The notes under the pieces: generated by a model
Database searches by the model: none
What the model was told of the DNA's origin: nothing
The model's input: the letters and a program-made list of their open reading frames with translations, nothing else
Assembly: GCA_944989445.1 (NCBI GenBank)
Contig: CALYLW010000067.1
Span: forward strand, 1,409,905 to 1,473,904
DNA from: Ampullaceana balthica
Lineage: Eukaryota; Mollusca; Gastropoda; Lymnaeidae
Direction: 5' to 3'
DNA length: 64,000 nt
Program-made: the position numbers and the translations under genes
Shown: one piece after another, positions 58,862 to 64,000 of the stretch
How positions within the stretch are numbered: position 1 is the first letter of the stretch
Layout: every line of letters begins with the position of its first letter

Positions 58862-59255
58862 TATTTCCTTTATGAGACTGTTGCTTTGTGTTCTTGAAAG
58901 AAAAAGGAGAATTAATGTTTTCTGGTGGTCATTTTAAAATACTTACCTCGCAGATTTTGTGGGCATTAAACACAGACACGAGAATATCTCTTATGCTATT
59001 TTCAATCGATCATAATTTCTTTTCCTTCAACCCAATTCACTTTCATAACGTTGAAATGTGTAACAATGACGTAACGTTGTAAGTTGTACCTTTTACCATT
59101 CCTGAGTCTCTCCTAAACTAGTGTTGCCACACTTTGTTCAGTAACCTCGTTCATTTTTACAAATACAATATTTAATTTCATGTAATGCCAAGCATTGTTT
59201 GAATGTGAAATAATTTTCTATAGAGAAATCCACTTCCAACAACAAGAGCCAAATT

Positions 59256-59458
59256 CAACTGGAGTTCCCCCCAACTTCCTTGACCCCAGGGAACACATGG
59301 GGACTGGAGTTCCACCCAACTTCCTTGACCCCAAGGAACACATGGGGACTAGAGTTCAACCCAACTTCCTTGACCCCAAGGAACACATGGGGACTAGATT
59401 TCCATCCAACTTCCTTGATCCCAAGGAACACATGGGAACTAGAGTTCAACCCAACCTC
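59256..59458. repeat. Minisatellite, 48-bp unit, four copies
   Basis: Copies of CCCAACTTCCTTGACCCCAA followed by GGAACACATGGGGACTAGAG. The 132-codon plus frame (59195-59593) exists because the unit is 16 codons without a stop. Confidence 0.92.
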
Positions 59459-59607
59459 CACACTCACGAACCTGTTCAAGACGCGGATTCAAACTGCCAC
59501 CATCAAAGTACAGACGTTTTTGATGCAGACATTTGGAAAAGAGAAAATATATTTTATTCCTCTATGTTAAAACATGAATATGTTTTTGCATGATATTATT
59601 GAAATGC

Positions 59608-59907
59608 TACTTCGCCTAATTTGTTTAATATCTCTAAATCCACTGTGAAATCTGTTTTGTTTAATATCTCTAAATCCCCAGTGAAATCTGTTTGTTTAAT
59701 ATCTCTAAATCCCCCGTGAGATCTGTTTAATGAATGATATAATCTCTAAATCCCCCGTGAGATCTGTTTAATTTAATGATATAATCTCTAAATCCCCTGT
59801 GAGATCTGTTTAATCAATGATATAATCTCTAAATCCCCTGTGAGATCTGTTTAATCAATGATATAATCTCTAAATCCCCTGTGAGATCTGTTTAATCAAT
59901 GATATAG
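59608..59907. repeat. Minisatellite, about 33-38-bp unit, eight copies
   Basis: Copies of TAATCTCTAAATCCCCTGTG followed by AGATCTGTTTAATCAATGAT; the left copies are shorter and more diverged. Confidence 0.9.
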
Positions 59908-60488
59908 TTAAAGGGCAAAGTTCACCGCTATCCCACATCTAATAAATATATCCGCCAATATTTCAAGACACACAGCTGTTTACAACTGCTTGGATGATCT
60001 TTGCATTTTTGAGACAATGCCAATTTCGCGATATCAAGGGAATGGAAATGACCCAGCATTCGATGTGGTGAATTTGTTCCGTTCAATTACTGAGAGTAAT
60101 TCGTCCCAATTTAGCGTGACTCACTTATTTCCCCACTCGCCATTGGTCAGTTGTATTTAATCGTCGGCCCCGCTCAATTATTGATTCTATTAATGGAAAG
60201 ATAATGTCTTTGCCTGTTTGCCAACACGGATTATCGTTTTAATGTGTTATACAAATCAGTTTTTATCATAGCTAAATTAATCACTTGAATTCTAAACCAG
60301 CGTTTTTATGACATTTCTCTTAAACCAAGATTCAACATCAGAAAAAGATTACGACCCCTGGTGCATCAGGGTGATGCCTATAACGCATGGACATAACATC
60401 TGTTCACATTGTCCAACTTGAGAAGCTTAATTATGTTAGCTGCCTATAACTCGGTTAGCGTCAGAGCATACTGTTTAAGCCCCCCCCC

Positions 60489-60491
60489 CAA

Positions 60492-60528
<37 letters not shown>
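60489..60528. repeat. (CA)n microsatellite
   Basis: An uninterrupted ACAC tract of about 36 bp after a C run. Confidence 0.95.
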
Positions 60529-60529
<1 letters not shown>

Positions 60530-60582
60530 TGTTGCGCCATTTCGTTAATGAAGCTAAACCTTCATCATTTTTTGGAATTTTT

Positions 60583-60683
60583 CTTCAGGCAGTGTGAAAG
60601 TAGATGACATTTTTCTTCAGGCACTGTGAAAGTAGATGACATTTTTCTTCAGGCAGTGTGAAAGTAGATGACATTTTTCTTCT
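60583..60683. repeat. Tandem repeat, 31-bp unit, just over three copies
   Basis: Copies of TTTTTCTTCAGGCAGTGTGA followed by AAGTAGATGACA. Confidence 0.9.
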
Positions 60684-60737
60684 CAGTATCAATGATGTTG
60701 GACTTACATTTAAACCTGTCGATGTTGGAATTGCATT

Positions 60738-61290
60738 TGTTGACGTACACGCGTTATTGATGTGCACCCTGTATTGACATGTACACTGTGTTGACGTACA
60801 CACGTTATTGATGTACACACTGTATTGACGTGTACACTGAGTTGACGTACACACTGTGTTGACGTACACATTGTATGACGTACACTCTGTGTTGACGTGC
60901 TCACTGTGTTGACGTACCTACTATGTTGACGTACTCACTATGTTGACGTGCTCACTATGTTGACGTACTCACTATGTTGACGTGCTCACTATGTTTATGT
61001 ACACACTGTGTTGACGTGCTCACTATGTTGATGTACACACTGTGTTGACGTACTCACTATGTTGATGTACACACTGTGTTGACGTGCTCACTATGTTGAC
61101 GTACACTCTGTGTTGACGTACTCACTATGTTGACATACTCACTATATTGACGTGCTCTCTATGTTGATGTACACACTGTGTTGACATACACACTATGTTA
61201 ACGTACACACTGTGTTGACGTACACATTTTGTTGGCGTGCACATTGTGTTGACGTACACACTGTGTTGACGTGCTCACTGTGTTGAAATA
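60738..61290. repeat. Minisatellite, 15-bp unit, about 37 copies
   Basis: Copies of TGTTGACGTACACAC and TGTTGACGTGCTCAC mixed in no fixed order, with single-base variants. Confidence 0.93.
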
Positions 61291-61411
61291 CAAACTATCT
61301 TGACATGCCACTTAAAACCATGGAGTGTAGGCGTGAGGCAGGGGAACGTAGTGGCATATCTTGTCTGACATCTTGATTACAAGTCTGGAAAAAAAACCCA
61401 AATCCTATTGA

Positions 61412-63028
61412 TAGTGGCGTACCTAGAGGGGTACGGTGGGTGCGGTCTGCACCGGGCGGCACATATTTTGGGGCGGCATTTGAAAAATACAACCATTGCC
61501 AATAACCTACACTTTTCTATTCAGTTGGGAATAACCTGGGTAAAATAAAATATTTGTACCTTCAAGTCGTAATTTACGCACAAAAATACCTGAAAATAAG
61601 GAGTTAAATATTCATAAATGCCAAATAAAACTAATTTATTTGCAGACCAATTTCATGGAAGAAATAGATGCGCTGATACAAAGTGTGTTTTATCAGCGAA
61701 AATAATTCATGAAGTGTTGGAGATATCGACTGGACGTTGAGTTAGAAGGAGGAAAATATGAGAGGGGAAATTTCACGTTACGTAGGGCAAACCTTAGAAA
61801 AATAAGAACGAAGAGAAATCTTTTTATCTGTGGATAGAGTAATGAAGAACATAAAAGAACGCTTAGATCAGTTGCACGTCCTCGCAAGAAAATATTCGTG
61901 TATAATACCCTGTAACCTACTGTTACTACATTAAGAATTTGAATGTCAAATAATTGACTTTATTGACAATGATAAAGAACAGTTCCACATTGAAAGAAAT
62001 GAGAACGACCCATGTTTTTATGGCTGTATCTGCATTACAAGAAGAGGCAAAACGTTGGGGGACGGGGTTGAAGGCCGTCTTTATCTACTAACATTTATTT
62101 AACTGTATATACATTATTGGAAAATTATGTACCAAACTTTGTAATTTTTCTAAGCATTTAATAATGGCTATCAGTGTCACTATTTGCCAAATGAGCTGCT
62201 CCAAACTGAAGTTGATAAAGTATTTCTTTGCTCCACAATTAGGGATTCAAGACTACAAAATCTTGAATTATTGCCCATAAAACAATAAATTACAAATAAT
62301 ATACATTTTGACAGCATTATATACTTTTTGCTGCAATGAAGAGTAAATATAAAAATATGTTGTCATCATATATTTATTTACGCTCAATTGTCGCTGACTG
62401 CCTCACGCCTAACGCTAAGGGACATCACTCTGCTTTTTTTAAAAATTGAAAACATGGACTTAAAATCATAATCATTTTGGTTTTCAGATTAACATTAACC
62501 AAACAACGCACGAACCTATGACGTCAGCATTTGTGTTGTAAATAGTGCTGACTGACTCAAAAAGTTGTTTTTTGGTGAAGTAATTTGGTGCGCTGGTTTC
62601 TAAAATTACCGGTACTTAAAAAATCGTGTTGTGATTAGCACTGTAAAAAAAAATACTTTGTGTACATTTCAGAAATATTTCGGATTTATCATACAAGGAT
62701 AAATTACTTGGGCTTTTGACCCCAAAAAAGTGTCTTTACGGGTTTGTTTTATTATATAATTTTAATCCGGCCCGCGAGGGTCTTTATTTCAAGGAATTTG
62801 GCACGCCATTCAAAAGGTTTGGACATCCCTGCCATACACGTATGTGGCCTCCTTTATTACTGCATAATTTAAATATTCAATAAAAAAAACTTCCCCACCA
62901 ACATATATTTTCAATTACAATCATATATTTATGTTTATTAAGTTTGTAAAATCAACAGTTTCATTAGCTTAGAAAGGGCGGCAAAATGGAGACCCCCCCG
63001 GGCGACAAAAGTTCTAGGTACGCCCCTG
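61412..63028. mobile_element. 1.6-kb element with GGCGTACCTAGA ends
   Basis: TAGTGGCGTACCTAGAGGGG on the left mirrors TTCTAGGTACGCCCCTG on the right. Sub-terminal GGGCGGCAC/GGGCGGCAAA motifs lie near both ends. The flanking 8-mers cctattga and cctatcca agree at six places, so an 8-bp duplication is likely. It contains the repeat copy at 62370-62740. Confidence 0.6.
62370..62740. repeat. Dispersed repeat (ACGCTAAGGGACATCAC family), copy 2
   Basis: Uninterrupted counterpart of 13855-14900, with CTAACGCTAAGGGACATCAC, TTTTCAGATTAACATTAACC and CTTTGTGTACATTTCAG in the same order. Confidence 0.65.
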
Positions 63029-63044
63029 CCTATCCAACAGCAGT

Positions 63045-63452
63045 TGCTCCTACAGCCGAAAGAACAGCTATTGGTCCAACAGGCGATAGAAGAGCTGTTG
63101 GTCATACAGTCAATGGAAAGGCAGTTGGTCCTGCAGCCGATAGAAAAGCTGTTGGTCTTACAGCCGATAGGAAACCTGTTGGTCCTGCAGCCGATAGAAA
63201 AGCTGTTGGTCTTACAGCCGATAGAAAAGCTGTTGGTCTTACAGCCGATAGAAAAGCTGTTGGCCCTGTAGCCGATAGAAAAGCTGTTGGTCTTAAAGCC
63301 GATAGAAAAGCTGTTGGTCCTGCAGCCGATAGAAAAGCTGTTGGTCCTGCAGCCGATAGAAAAGCTGTTGGCCCTGCAGCCGATAGAAAAGCTGTTGGTC
63401 TTACAGCCGATAAAAAAGCCGTTGGTCCTACAGACGATAGAAGAGTTGTTTT
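63045..63452. repeat. Minisatellite, 27-bp unit, about 15 copies
   Basis: Copies of GCAGCCGATAGAAAAGCTGT followed by TGGTCCT. At least two plus-strand frames stay open (157 and 78 codons), as expected of a stop-free unit of nine codons. It starts just outside the transposon end at 63028. Confidence 0.93.
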
Positions 63453-63849
63453 CTTCTAAGGCCGATATTGGTTCTACAACTTACTTTCATGTTTTGATTT
63501 GTTTGCTTATCTATCCCTTCTAGCACTGTGCCTTTATTTAAATCTCTAAAAAAACGTTTTTAATTTTCTTTAGTTTAGACGGAAGATGTTTTGTCTGTAT
63601 GAAGTGGTAAATGAAAAATTCTTGTTGGAAGATTCTTTTTAATACTTTCTTTAACTTCAATGTTTTCTCCGAAGAACACTTAAAACAAAATAATTAATAT
63701 TTCTATTCACGTGTTTTCATATTCATATGGCGTAAGCTGATTTTTATTTTAATCACGATGTTATTCCGTAGTGCTAAAAAATAAGATTAATGACACATTG
63801 CCACATAAGTTTGTCAGTTTATGTGAAGAAAACTTTTGAGTATATCTGC

Positions 63850-64000
63850 CCCACACTGACTATCTCAGGGACAAACACACCACTCACTGACGTCCACACT
63901 GACATACAAGCACACCAGGCAATGAGCCCCACTTTGACATACAAACACACCACGCACTGACATCCACACTGACATACAAGCACACCAGGCAATGACCCCC
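63850..64000. repeat. Tandem repeat running off the window
   Basis: Copies of CACACTGACATACAAGCACA followed by CCAGGCAATGA, continuing to the last base. Confidence 0.8.

Noticed and set aside
59195..59593. 132-codon frame with four 16-residue repeats
   Set aside because: The frame follows a 48-bp tandem unit. The ends outside the array show no coding character, and the opposite strand is open too.

Overview
The window is animal nuclear DNA: AT-rich, with split genes, GT-AG introns and dense transposon relics. I infer a lophotrochozoan, most likely a mollusc and perhaps a gastropod. This rests on the style of the genes (DET1, mitoribosomal mL65, a dpr/zig-8-type immunoglobulin protein), many short inverted-repeat transposons, Helitron-like ends and TTAGGG-type interstitial repeats. 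No species can be named from sequence alone. There is no bacterial, plasmid or phage content.

Layout. 1-158: last coding stretch of an unidentified plus-strand gene with an acidic C-terminus, then its probable 3' UTR. 4601-9719 (minus): a complete five-exon gene for mitochondrial ribosomal protein mL65/MRPS30 (511 aa predicted). 9720-18960: a transposon-rich intergenic island with Harbinger-like, 8-bp-TSD, Helitron-like, foldback and LINE remnants. 19013-25286 (plus): a complete six-exon DET1 gene (550 aa predicted), head-to-head with MRPS30; its fourth intron carries a 1.4 kb pogo/Tigger-like element. 33328-44253 (minus): six 3' exons of a two-Ig-domain, apparently GPI-anchored cell-surface protein of the dpr/zig-8 type, including two micro-exons of 39 and 33 nt. 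Its signal-peptide exon was not found. If that exon lies beyond the window, 44254-64000 is one intron of at least 20 kb.

From about 28 kb to the end the sequence is crowded with minisatellites (more than 20 arrays, unit 15-63 bp) and small transposons, several with perfect target-site duplications. Most longer open frames there are by-products of arrays whose unit is a multiple of three or lacks stops.

The three genes share no pathway: mL65 acts in mitochondrial translation, DET1 in a CUL4-DDB1-COP1 ubiquitin ligase, and the Ig protein presumably in cell recognition. The most interesting observations are: an exact 36-bp in-frame duplication that gives the first Ig exon two identical splice donors; a transposon family and a minisatellite that both carry the CRE octamer TGACGTCA; and a Helitron-like element containing a tRNA-Val-like sequence. 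I found no convincing new multi-gene system.
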